In this document: piece by piece, positions 1-8,049 of the stretch
Layout: every line of letters begins with the position of its first letter
How positions within the stretch are numbered: position 1 is the first letter of the stretch
Source: Psychromonas algicola
GTDB taxonomy: Bacteria; Pseudomonadota; Gammaproteobacteria; Enterobacterales; Psychromonadaceae
Assembly (NCBI RefSeq): GCF_004378355.1
Contig: NZ_SNUB01000007.1
Coordinates: 62,001 to 126,000, forward strand
Reading direction: 5' to 3'
DNA length: 64,000 nucleotides
Position numbers and translations under genes: made by a program
The notes under the pieces: model-generated
What the model was told of the DNA's origin: nothing
What the model saw: the letters and a program-made list of their open reading frames with translations, nothing else
Database searches by the model: none

Positions 1-894
1 TACTTTTAAACTTTCTTCTGCCTGTATCAATGGTGCTGGCTTTTCTTGTTTATTTTTAGAAATAAACATAGAGGTTGCTTCAAGAGAGTATTTAATTGAC
101 ACTAAAATTTGAATGATGCCATCGTGAAGTTCTCTTGCAATATGTCTATTTTCCTCTTCTTGCACATCAATCACACGTTGACCTAACTGGCTTATTTTTT
201 CCTCTGCTCGTTTTTTATGATTTAAGTTAACTGCAAAACCAAATAAAAAGATAAAAAAGATAGAAGAAAGCGCCACTATTAAGATGATCTGCTTAGTGTT
301 ATTTAAATGATTGTTAATTTCTTTTTGTAGATGACCTAATTGTTCATAGACATCGTCCAGATAGACGCCCGTGCCTAACATCCATTTCCACTTGTCACTA
401 TAAACCGAATAAGAAAGTTTTAGTTCTTTGTCATTTTCTGAAGGTTTAAGCCAGTTATAGCGGTAAAATCCACCACCTTCATGGGCTCTTTGTAATAGAA
501 TTTGAATGGTTTTATCACCATTATCGTCTTCTAAATCCCACCAACTTTTCCCTACTCGATCGGGTTGTTTAGGATGCACAATAGCAACGGCTTGATCATC
601 ATAAATAAAGAAGTAACCGTCTTCATCGTTATAAAGCATATTCTTAAACATCTCTTCAACAACTTGCTGATTACTTTCACTGTTTAAACCATGCATATGC
701 TCAACGGATGATAGAGCAATGGCGGTATAATTCTTAAGTTCTTGCTCTTTTTGTGAAATCAAAAAGGTTTCTAAGGTTTGTACGTTATTTTCTGACAGCT
801 CACGGTATTGATTTGTGACTAAATAATAGGTGATCACTGCAGTTAGAATCACTTGTATTACAGAGATATAAAGCATTCTTAACGGTATTGTCAT
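1..894 (-). CDS. Sensor histidine kinase, Cache domain and HisKA_3 (3' part off window)
   Basis: The C-terminal end lies beyond the left edge; 298 codons are visible. After an N-terminal membrane segment comes a periplasmic single-Cache domain (GYFFIYDDQAVAIVHP, then GKSWWDLED and SDKWKWMLGTGVYLDD), then a second membrane helix and the dimerisation/phosphoacceptor region EEENRHIARELHDGIIQ. That H-D-G pattern marks the HisKA_3 (NarX/LytS-like) class, which usually pairs with a LuxR-type response regulator. The ATG at 894 is chosen because GAGG lies 8-9 bases upstream; an in-frame ATG at 930 is the alternative. It is divergent from the TRAP operon, so it probably senses that transporter's substrate. 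The ATP-binding domain and the regulator are not in the window. Confidence 0.85.
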   Translation of the reverse strand, partial: MTIPLRMLYISVIQVILTAVITYYLVTNQYRELSENNVQTLETFLISQKEQELKNYTAIALSSVEHMHGLNSESNQQVVEEMFKNMLYNDEDGYFFIYDDQAVAIVHPKQPDRVGKSWWDLEDDNGDKTIQILLQRAHEGGGFYRYNWLKPSENDKELKLSYSVYSDKWKWMLGTGVYLDDVYEQLGHLQKEINNHLNNTKQIILIVALSSIFFIFLFGFAVNLNHKKRAEEKISQLGQRVIDVQEEENRHIARELHDGIIQILVSIKYSLEATSMFISKNKQEKPAPLIQAEESLKV

Positions 895-970
895 CGCAAT
901 AACCCTCAGTTTATTTAAAAAGTTGCTCATCATTACAAAATTTCTATTGCTTATCCATTTGACTAATCAC

Positions 971-988
971 CTAGGTATAAATACCTAG
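971..988. promoter_or_regulatory. Perfect inverted repeat, putative response-regulator operator
   Basis: CTAGGTAT-AA-ATACCTAG is an 18-bp perfect palindrome in the kinase/TRAP intergenic region, about 125 bases before dctP. A related TTAGGTGTTAG sequence follows at about 1007-1017. The TACC half-sites resemble NarL/LuxR-family boxes, which would suit a regulator paired with a HisKA_3 kinase. The symmetry is seen; the function is inferred. Confidence 0.45.
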
Positions 989-1111
989 TTAGCTTTGCCT
1001 AGCCGATTAGGTGTTAGTACGAATAGTTTCTATTTCACTATTTTGCGATAGTGGATAGTGAATAAGAAAGCAGGCATTTTGACTCTGCTAATAGACTAGA
1101 TGGAACTAACT

Positions 1112-2194
1112 ATGTTTAAGAAATCACTACTCAAGGCACTTGTTGTGTCGGTTGTGTTTACCGGTTTTGCAAGTATTGCAAATGCGGCCGATGATAATAA
1201 AAAAGTAAGATGGCGTTTAGCAGAAACTTGGGGACCTAACTTCCCAATCTTTGGTGACGCTCCAAAAAATATGGCGCGATTAGTTAAAGAAATGTCTAAT
1301 GGCCGTTTCACTATCCGAATTGATTCTGCAAACAAACATAAATCACCTTTTGGCGTGTTCGACTTTGTAAAACAAGGTCAATATCAAATGGGGCACTCTG
1401 CGTCATATTATTGGAAAGGCAAAGATTTTAATACGCAGTTCTTCACAACTCTTCCATTTGGCATGATTGCAACAGAGCAATATGCTTGGTTTTATCACGG
1501 TGGTGGTATGGAGTTAATGGATTCTGTTTACGCACCTTATGGCTTGATGTCATTCCCTGGTGGTAACACGGGTAATCAAATGGGCGGTTGGTTCCGTAAA
1601 GAAATCAATACTGTAGAAGATCTTCAAGGTCTGAAAATGCGTATTCCTGGTTTTGCTGGCGAAGTATTAGCTAAGCTTGGCGCTAAACCAACTAATATCC
1701 CATCTGGAGAACTTTATACAGCCTTAGAGCGTAATACTATTGATGCATTAGAGTGGGTTGGTCCTTCTTTAGATTTACGTATGGGCTTCCATAAAATTGC
1801 TCCGTATTATTATACTGGATGGCATGAGCCTGCAACAGAATTACAATTCTTAGTTAATCCTAAAGCTTACAATGAATTACCAGAAGATTTACAAGCGATT
1901 CTGAAAGCTGCAATGAAATTGGCCGCCTACGATATGTTGACGCAATCTACGCATGAAAGTGCTAAGAACTTAGCGGCGATTCAAAAAGACTATCCAAATG
2001 TAAAAATCCGTTCATTCCCTAAACCGGTTATGTCTGCGATCAAGCAAGCCAATAAAGCATTATTAACTGAATTTGCTGCAAAAGATCCTAAGACTAAAGA
2101 AATCTTAGAATCAATCAATACATATCAAGCTCAATCTCGTGCTTGGACTGATTTCTCTGAACGTGCTTTTCTAGAGAACTCTGAATCTGAGTAG
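1112..2194 (+). CDS. dctP: TRAP transporter periplasmic substrate-binding protein (DctP family)
   Basis: It captures a small organic acid in the periplasm and delivers it to the DctQM permease. A Sec signal peptide is clear (MFKKSLLKALVVSVVFTGFA, with a SIANA cleavage motif), followed by a DctP fold containing the conserved LQGLKMRIPGF segment with the carboxylate-binding arginine. Length about 360 residues is normal. The ATG at 1112 is preferred because it gives a compact signal peptide and has GGA 7 bases upstream; an in-frame ATG at 1100 also exists. The substrate cannot be told from sequence; QWxGP-type residues (LEWVGPSLDLRMGFH) recall the subgroup for 2-oxo or aromatic acids. First gene of the dctPQM operon. 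Confidence 0.9.
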   Translation: MFKKSLLKALVVSVVFTGFASIANAADDNKKVRWRLAETWGPNFPIFGDAPKNMARLVKEMSNGRFTIRIDSANKHKSPFGVFDFVKQGQYQMGHSASYYWKGKDFNTQFFTTLPFGMIATEQYAWFYHGGGMELMDSVYAPYGLMSFPGGNTGNQMGGWFRKEINTVEDLQGLKMRIPGFAGEVLAKLGAKPTNIPSGELYTALERNTIDALEWVGPSLDLRMGFHKIAPYYYTGWHEPATELQFLVNPKAYNELPEDLQAILKAAMKLAAYDMLTQSTHESAKNLAAIQKDYPNVKIRSFPKPVMSAIKQANKALLTEFAAKDPKTKEILESINTYQAQSRAWTDFSERAFLENSESE

Positions 2195-2255
2195 TTAAGT
2201 ATCACTAATCGCACATACTTACGTTGTGAAAGGTAAGTATGTGTGGAGCAATAAA

Positions 2256-2777
2256 ATGAACTCTGTAATTAATTTATTAAAAAAAATCATCGATACTGTT
2301 GGCAACTTATGCAGTTTATTAATGATTCTGATGATATTAAACGTATTTTACGATGTCGTGATGCGTTACTTTTTTAACGACGTTAATATTGGAATGCAAG
2401 AATTAGAATGGCACTTATTTGCTGCTATGTTTATGTTTGGTATTGGTTATACGCTTAAAGAAGATGGGCATGTACGTGTTGATATTATTTATGACCAACT
2501 CCCTAAAAGAAAACAAGCTTTAATTAATATCGTAGGCTCTTTACTTTTTGCACTACCTTTTGCGTTACTTATTTTATATTTTAGTTGGTCTTACGCCTAT
2601 GAAGCGTTTGCAATAGGCGAGGGTAGTCCTGATCCTGGTGGTCTTCCACACCGTTGGATTATTCGTAGTGTGATTCCAGTTTCATCGATATTTCTAATCC
2701 TTTGTATTTTCCATGTTTTATTAATTCAGTTTCAGTCTTTCTTTGACTCGAAAACGCAACTTGAGGAAAATAAATAA
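2256..2777 (+). CDS. dctQ: TRAP transporter small permease subunit DctQ
   Basis: Four-helix membrane subunit that links the binding protein and the large permease. Helices are at about residues 15-35, 48-68, 88-110 and 130-155, with the DctQ signature RYFFNDVNIGMQELEWHLF and the acidic DGHVRVDI loop. The ATG at 2256 has GGAG 7 bases upstream; the upstream in-frame GTG at 2226 has no such site. The stop codon overlaps the dctM start by one base (TAATG), indicating translational coupling. Confidence 0.88.
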   Translation: MNSVINLLKKIIDTVGNLCSLLMILMILNVFYDVVMRYFFNDVNIGMQELEWHLFAAMFMFGIGYTLKEDGHVRVDIIYDQLPKRKQALINIVGSLLFALPFALLILYFSWSYAYEAFAIGEGSPDPGGLPHRWIIRSVIPVSSIFLILCIFHVLLIQFQSFFDSKTQLEENK

Positions 2778-4057
2778 TGACGGGATTAATTTTATTTGTT
2801 GTTGCATTAATTTGCCTTTTCTTTGGCTATTCTGTTGCCTTTACCTTTGCAGGTATTTCTTTAATTGTCGGCGTGATGACATTAGGGTTGGATCTTTTTT
2901 CATTTATGCCTTATCGCATTATGAGCATTATGGAGAACACAACGCTAATGGCGATCCCCATGTTTGTTTTTATGGGCATTGTGTTACAAAAAACCGGCTT
3001 GGCTGAACGTTTATTAGAATCTTCTGCAAAACTATTTGGTAGTATTGCTGGTGGTGTCGCTATCTCAACGATTGTCGTAGGCGCATTATTAGCTGCGTCA
3101 ACGGGCGTGGTTGGAGCGAGCGTGGTTGCAATGGGAGTTATCTCTTTACCCGTTATGCTTAAGAATAATTACCATGAACCAACGGCAACAGGCGTTATTT
3201 GTGCGTCGGGTACATTAGGGCAAATTATCCCACCTTCTATTATTTTGATTATTTTAGGTGATGTAATGGGCGTGCCAGTGGGGGACTTGTTTAAAGCCGC
3301 TATTATTCCTGGTTTCCTCCTGATCATTGTATATACGTTATATATTTTAGTATTAGGTAAACTTAAGCCTGAATATTGTCCGCCTATGGTTGTTACTGAA
3401 AGTAAACGCGAATTGTTATTGCAAGCGTTGAAAGATATCGTACCGCCGTTAGTACTTATATTTACTGTGTTAGGCTCAATTTTTGGTGGTATTGCTACGC
3501 CAACAGAATCTTCGGCTATTGGGGCAATTGGTTCGCTGATATTGGCTGCATTTTATGGGAAGCTGACATTTAAAACGGTTGATGGTGTTTCTAAGGAAAC
3601 TGTAAAAGTGACTTCGATGATATTTGCAGTATTAATCGGAGCGACTGCTTTCTCTATGGTGTTTAGTTATGCTGGCAGTGAATATATTGTTGAAGATTTC
3701 TTTTTAGATTTACCCGGAGAAAAATGGACATTTATCTTGTTCGCAATGTTAGCTATCTTAATATTAGGTTTCTTTATTGATTTCATTGAAATAGCATTTT
3801 TAGTAGTACCAATACTAACGCCTATTGCTATGGCATTGGATATTAACTTAGTGTGGTTTGCTATTCTAATTTCAATGAACTTACAAACATCGTTTTTAAC
3901 GCCCCCCTTTGGTTTTAGTTTGTTCTACTTGAAAGGGGTTGCCCCCAAATCACTTAAAACGACCACAATCTATAAGGGTGTCATTCCATTTATTATTATG
4001 CAAATAGCGGTGTTAGCCTTAGTGATATTGTTACCTGAATATTTGATATTAACTTAA
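2777..4057 (+). CDS. dctM: TRAP transporter large permease subunit DctM
   Basis: Main Na+-coupled translocation subunit, 426 residues with about 12 membrane segments. It shows the family's repeated GxxxASTGVVGASVVAMGVISLP region, the SGTLGQIIPPSIILI motif and a second ATPTESSAIGAIG motif. An AGGA ribosome site lies just upstream of the ATG. Together with the two preceding genes it forms a complete tripartite ATP-independent importer, and a hairpin terminator follows. Confidence 0.93.
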   Translation: MTGLILFVVALICLFFGYSVAFTFAGISLIVGVMTLGLDLFSFMPYRIMSIMENTTLMAIPMFVFMGIVLQKTGLAERLLESSAKLFGSIAGGVAISTIVVGALLAASTGVVGASVVAMGVISLPVMLKNNYHEPTATGVICASGTLGQIIPPSIILIILGDVMGVPVGDLFKAAIIPGFLLIIVYTLYILVLGKLKPEYCPPMVVTESKRELLLQALKDIVPPLVLIFTVLGSIFGGIATPTESSAIGAIGSLILAAFYGKLTFKTVDGVSKETVKVTSMIFAVLIGATAFSMVFSYAGSEYIVEDFFLDLPGEKWTFILFAMLAILILGFFIDFIEIAFLVVPILTPIAMALDINLVWFAILISMNLQTSFLTPPFGFSLFYLKGVAPKSLKTTTIYKGVIPFIIMQIAVLALVILLPEYLILT

Positions 4058-4069
4058 TGTAAAGGAGCG

Positions 4070-4113
4070 AGTTAAGGTGACAGTATATAAAGTGTTGCCT
4101 TAACTTTTTATTT
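4070..4113 (+). terminator. Rho-independent terminator after dctPQM
   Basis: AGTTAAGG at 4070 pairs with CCTTAACT at 4098-4105, followed by TTTTTATTTT. The loop is fairly long (about 20 bases). Confidence 0.6.
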
Positions 4114-4260
4114 TAAATCATTGTATCTTGTAAAATCCTCTTTAAAGTCATACTCCTAACGCAATTATGTAACTTAAATTATTTCCCTCTGCTATTAACA
4201 TTGGTTTTTATGGTATCTTTTCATCTTCTTTAAGCTATCAATTAAAATCAATGAGTGCAT

Positions 4261-5289
4261 ATGGTTTTCAAAATCCTTTATCGTTGTTTCCCACTTTTTT
4301 TATTTATATTGATTGCTCATTATTATTTTCAATTCATTTATCAAACAGATTTGTTAGCTGTAATCAGTTGGTGGTTTAAATACGCAAGTTATACTGATTA
4401 TGAAGTGCCATTAATCATGTCATTAGCCTTTGCTGTGCTTGTTTTTTATGGACAAATTTATTCAATGAGTCGCAACGTTTCGGCATTGTTTCCAGGTAAG
4501 AAATACAAATTGATTTACACTGGCAATATCTCAACTTCTGAAAGTCTGTTCAAAGAAAGTAATGCGAATAATGCGGCGACGGCAACCATTAAAGGACTTA
4601 ACTTTTCACCTTATAGTTTCAGTGAAATATATAAACAAACAGCTTTTATTAAAGATAAAGTGACAGGTGAGTTAGTGATCCCTCACAGTCGATTTTCTGT
4701 TGGTCAGTTATTTATTTCAAGCTTGTTTTTTACTGCATTTATCCCGCTCTATTTTTTTATTTTCCACTTACTTGCTCATCTTATTGGCACCAAGCCAGAT
4801 ATTGATTATGTTGATTTTAGATCGCTTTGGCATGAAGGGCTTCAGGCCATTATTGAGCAATTTTTACCAATGATAGAAGAGGGCGTTCGATTAAATAGTA
4901 TTGGACTTGCTTTAGTCAGTTTATGTTTTTTTGTAGGAATGATCATTCTTATAGTTGTTATTCAAAAGCTATTGCCTAATCGTTGGTTGAGCGATAATTA
5001 TCAGCCTAAATTAACTAAACATAGTTTTATTCGTTTACCATCAAATATGCAAAACAATTACCAAATAATGGGATGTCCTATCGTTATCTATGATCATCCT
5101 CGAGTGAAAGAATATTTTAATATTATTTTTAAGTTTGATTATGGCTTGAGCATTCCTATTTACGTAACTTGTGCTTATCAAAAAGTAGATAAAAAAATAA
5201 ATAAAGACATTATTTTAGAAAATATTAAACATAAAAAATCAATGTCATTACGTATGACAGAGAAATTAACACTAGAACTATTAGAGTAA
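4261..5289 (+). CDS. Membrane protein of unknown function
   Basis: A 342-residue protein that I do not assign to a family. Hydrophobic helices lie at about residues 5-27, 45-70, 155-182 and 220-245, giving two membrane hairpins. A soluble loop of about 80 residues separates the pairs and a soluble tail of about 95 residues follows. The ATG at 4261 is taken; a GTG two codons upstream is equally possible and neither has a strong ribosome site. It stands alone between the TRAP operon and a phosphatase gene. Confidence 0.7.
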   Translation: MVFKILYRCFPLFLFILIAHYYFQFIYQTDLLAVISWWFKYASYTDYEVPLIMSLAFAVLVFYGQIYSMSRNVSALFPGKKYKLIYTGNISTSESLFKESNANNAATATIKGLNFSPYSFSEIYKQTAFIKDKVTGELVIPHSRFSVGQLFISSLFFTAFIPLYFFIFHLLAHLIGTKPDIDYVDFRSLWHEGLQAIIEQFLPMIEEGVRLNSIGLALVSLCFFVGMIILIVVIQKLLPNRWLSDNYQPKLTKHSFIRLPSNMQNNYQIMGCPIVIYDHPRVKEYFNIIFKFDYGLSIPIYVTCAYQKVDKKINKDIILENIKHKKSMSLRMTEKLTLELLE

Positions 5290-5350
5290 TAAATTACTTT
5301 ATTTAAATTAGAAAGAATGACGATTTTACTTAAAATTATATGAGGGTGTT

Positions 5351-5974
5351 ATGGAATTAATTATTTTTGATTGCGATGGTACTTTGGTTGATAGTGAGTT
5401 TCTTTGTAACCTTGCAATGGAGCAACAACTTGCTGAAATGGGGTTTAAAGTTGATGCTGCTGAGTTAACCATAGAGTATCGAGGTGTGAGCTTAGCTAAA
5501 ATTATGTCAAGTTTAGAAGCTAGATTAGCAACTACTTTTCCTAGTAATTTTGAAACTGAATATCGACTGAAAGTGTTATCTCTTTTTGATGAACATTTAA
5601 AACCCAATGAAGGCGTTGTTGAGTTAATAGAATCTTTAACTATTCCATTTTGTATTGCTTCTTCTGGGCCGCGTAAAAAAATAGAGCACGCCTTAAAAGT
5701 GACAGGTTTGGATAAGTATTTTAAAGATAACATTTTCAGCGCGCATGAAGTCGGTTCTTGGAAACCTGATCCAGGCTTATTTTTACACGCCGCTGAAACC
5801 ATGAAGGTCGATCCTGCTAATTGTTATGTTGTTGAAGATAGTTTAGTTGGGTTGCAAGCGGCTAATAATGCAAAAATGAAATGTGTTTATTATGCACCTG
5901 AAGAAACTGAAAAAAGTCCACTTGCTTCATTGCAAGCTAAACATATGTCCGAGTTAATCGGTAAGCTTATTTAA
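5351..5974 (+). CDS. yieH: HAD-family phosphatase, YieH-like (6-phosphogluconate phosphatase type)
   Basis: Haloacid-dehalogenase phosphatase of 207 residues. Motif I is IFDCDGTLVDSE near the N-terminus, motif II is IASSGPRKK, motif III is the lysine in GSWKPDP and motif IV is VVEDSLVGLQAA. The order and spacing, especially FDCDGTLVDSE, KPDP and EDS, match E. coli YieH better than beta-phosphoglucomutases. YieH is reported to act on 6-phosphogluconate; the substrate here is inferred. GAGGG-type ribosome site upstream. Confidence 0.82.
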   Translation: MELIIFDCDGTLVDSEFLCNLAMEQQLAEMGFKVDAAELTIEYRGVSLAKIMSSLEARLATTFPSNFETEYRLKVLSLFDEHLKPNEGVVELIESLTIPFCIASSGPRKKIEHALKVTGLDKYFKDNIFSAHEVGSWKPDPGLFLHAAETMKVDPANCYVVEDSLVGLQAANNAKMKCVYYAPEETEKSPLASLQAKHMSELIGKLI

Positions 5975-6116
5975 TAATATATTGTTTATTTTTCAGTAAA
6001 ATAAACAATTAAGCTTGTTGTAAACCTTAAACAATAATGCGCTAAATCATTATCGTTATTGGTTGGAGTGGTAAATTGTAGTTTGATATCAATCCACATT
6101 AAGGAAAACGATTTAT

Positions 6117-6584
6117 ATGGAACATTATTATTTTGCTGCAGCGAGAGCCTTACATGTCCTAGCCGTTGTGTTATGGATTGGTGGTGTTGGATTTGTGACG
6201 ACGGTTTTGATCCCATCAATAAGAAAAACACAATCACCAGAGAATAGATTGGATTTATTTGAGTTATTAGAAGGTAAGTTTGGTTTTCAAGCTAAATTAA
6301 CCACGCTCATTACCGGTGCGACTGGCTTTTATATGTTACATATTATGAAGGCATGGGCGACAATGCAGTGGTGGATTCATTTAATGATTTTCGTGTGGCT
6401 CATTTTCACATTAGTATTGTTTGTATTTGAACCTTTATTTTTGCATAAATGGTTTCATCAACAGGCAGAAAAGAATAATCAAAGAGCATTTTATTATTTA
6501 CAAGTGATGCACACTATTTTACTTTCAATCAGTTTACTTGCCGTGTTTGCAGGTGTTGCGGGCATACACGGATTGTTTTATTAA
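6117..6584 (+). CDS. Small four-helix membrane protein (CopD-like)
   Basis: A 155-residue integral membrane protein with four helices (about residues 8-30, 55-75, 80-105 and 125-150). Conserved-looking histidines (ARALHVLAVVLWIGG near the start, MHTILLSIS near the end) recall CopD/haem-binding membrane proteins, but no copper or haem genes are adjacent. AAGGA precedes the ATG with good spacing. Function unknown. Confidence 0.7.
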   Translation: MEHYYFAAARALHVLAVVLWIGGVGFVTTVLIPSIRKTQSPENRLDLFELLEGKFGFQAKLTTLITGATGFYMLHIMKAWATMQWWIHLMIFVWLIFTLVLFVFEPLFLHKWFHQQAEKNNQRAFYYLQVMHTILLSISLLAVFAGVAGIHGLFY

Positions 6585-6624
6585 TCTCTTTGCAATAACC
6601 GAGTGAGATTGAAATTTATATAAT

Positions 6625-6664
6625 ATTAATTCGTCCTGATAAAATATTTCCAAGACGAATTAAT
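6625..6664. terminator. Hairpin between convergent genes
   Basis: ATTAATTCGTC at 6625-6635 pairs exactly with GACGAATTAAT at 6654-6664. It sits between the convergent ends of the CopD-like gene and the MFS gene and could serve both strands, though no long T run follows. Confidence 0.5.
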
Positions 6665-6688
6665 TCTAATATTGTTACAACTTTAAAC

Positions 6689-7885
6689 TTAAACATCCTT
6701 ATCTAAAGCAATATCACGTCCACCTAAATAACCAAAAATTCCACATAAGAAAATAGATAGTGAGCATAACCAAAGTATTGCTCCCCAACTATCGAAAAAG
6801 GTGTGTAACGAACCTGCTAGCATGGGACCTATCGCCGCTAATGAATAACCAACACATTGTGCCATTCCAGATAAAGAAGCTGCTTGTCCTGAATGATGAG
6901 TGCGTAAACTGACGTAGGAAAGTCCTAAGATAAATAGTGAACCAGAGCAAAAACCTAATCCTATTGACCAAACCAAGGCATATTCAGCGAAGTAGAGTAA
7001 ACCTAATGAGCTAGTGAAGCCTAAAAAAGCTAGCGCTAAGGCTAGTAAGCGTTGATCTTTTAGCTTTGCTAATAACGGAATCAGTATAATACCTGGGATT
7101 GCTGTTGCTAATTGAAATACACCATGTAGCACTCCTGCTTGTGCTGGGTTATGTCCCGTTTCCATTAAAATATTAGGTAACCAAGCCAGAATAATATAAG
7201 TGAAAAACGAGTTTAACCCTAAGCATAAGGTGATATGCCATGACAAAGCATGATGCCAAATCTTTCCTTTAGAAGTCTTCTGCGTTAAGTCTTTTGTTGG
7301 TTTACTATGATTTTTTAATTGTGGAAGCCAAACGATAATACTGAACACAGTGATCACGCCAAAACAAACCAACGCCACTTGCCAACCAATATCTTGATAG
7401 GCTGATAATGGGATGATCAAAGCAGAATAACTACCAGAGAATATTCCCATTGCGAGTACATAACCAGACGTCATTACCGCGACTCTATGTGGAAAATCTC
7501 GTTTAATTAAACTAGGTAAAAGGACGTTACCAATGGCAATACCAATACCTATAATTGCGGTACCAATATAAAGCATCAATCTTGAATCAATAAACCGAGA
7601 GCCTAACCCTAAGGCGATCAGTAGTAATGCAATAAATAATGAGATCTCAAGTCCTTGCCTTTTTGCTAGGGCGGTTGCTAAAGGTGAAGCCAATGCAAAT
7701 GCAAGTAAAGGTAAAGTGGTTAACATACCAGCTTGAGAAGCGCTTAAATGGAAGCTTTCAATCATTTGATCAAGTACTGGACCTATTCCCGTAATTGGTG
7801 CTCGCAAATTAGCAGCAATTAAGAAAATACCAAGAATTAATAGTGTTGAAGATAAAAGAGTTCGAGTAGGGGAGACTGAGTGCAC
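6689..7885 (-). CDS. MFS transporter, cyanate/2-nitroimidazole (CynX/NimT) family
   Basis: A 398-residue major-facilitator protein with 12 predicted helices. The N-terminal LIAANLRAPITGIGPVLDQM motif and the ASPLATALAKRQGLE loop are typical of the CynX/NimT/YeaN subgroup. The substrate cannot be predicted; members export or import small anions and drugs. The start is GTG at 7885, which gives the expected N-terminal length. It is separated from the downstream acyltransferase fusion by about 160 bases. Confidence 0.8.
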   Translation of the reverse strand: MHSVSPTRTLLSSTLLILGIFLIAANLRAPITGIGPVLDQMIESFHLSASQAGMLTTLPLLAFALASPLATALAKRQGLEISLFIALLLIALGLGSRFIDSRLMLYIGTAIIGIGIAIGNVLLPSLIKRDFPHRVAVMTSGYVLAMGIFSGSYSALIIPLSAYQDIGWQVALVCFGVITVFSIIVWLPQLKNHSKPTKDLTQKTSKGKIWHHALSWHITLCLGLNSFFTYIILAWLPNILMETGHNPAQAGVLHGVFQLATAIPGIILIPLLAKLKDQRLLALALAFLGFTSSLGLLYFAEYALVWSIGLGFCSGSLFILGLSYVSLRTHHSGQAASLSGMAQCVGYSLAAIGPMLAGSLHTFFDSWGAILWLCSLSIFLCGIFGYLGGRDIALDKDV

Positions 7886-8049
7886 AATAAGCTCAATAGT
7901 TAAGAAAAATGTTACGTCATCATATCAGTTATCATTATCGATACAATCAAATGACTTAAAACAAAATAAAGAATTAAATGTTGGAGGATAATCTAAGCAC
8001 CTTAAAGTTATTAAGGTGCTTAATAAGTTAATCATCAAGTGCTTAATGA

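Noticed and set aside
7995-8021. Hairpin AAGCACCTTAA/TTAAGGTGCTT between the MFS and aas genes
   Set aside because: The stem is perfect but no T run follows on the strand of aas or the MFS gene, so I do not call it a terminator.
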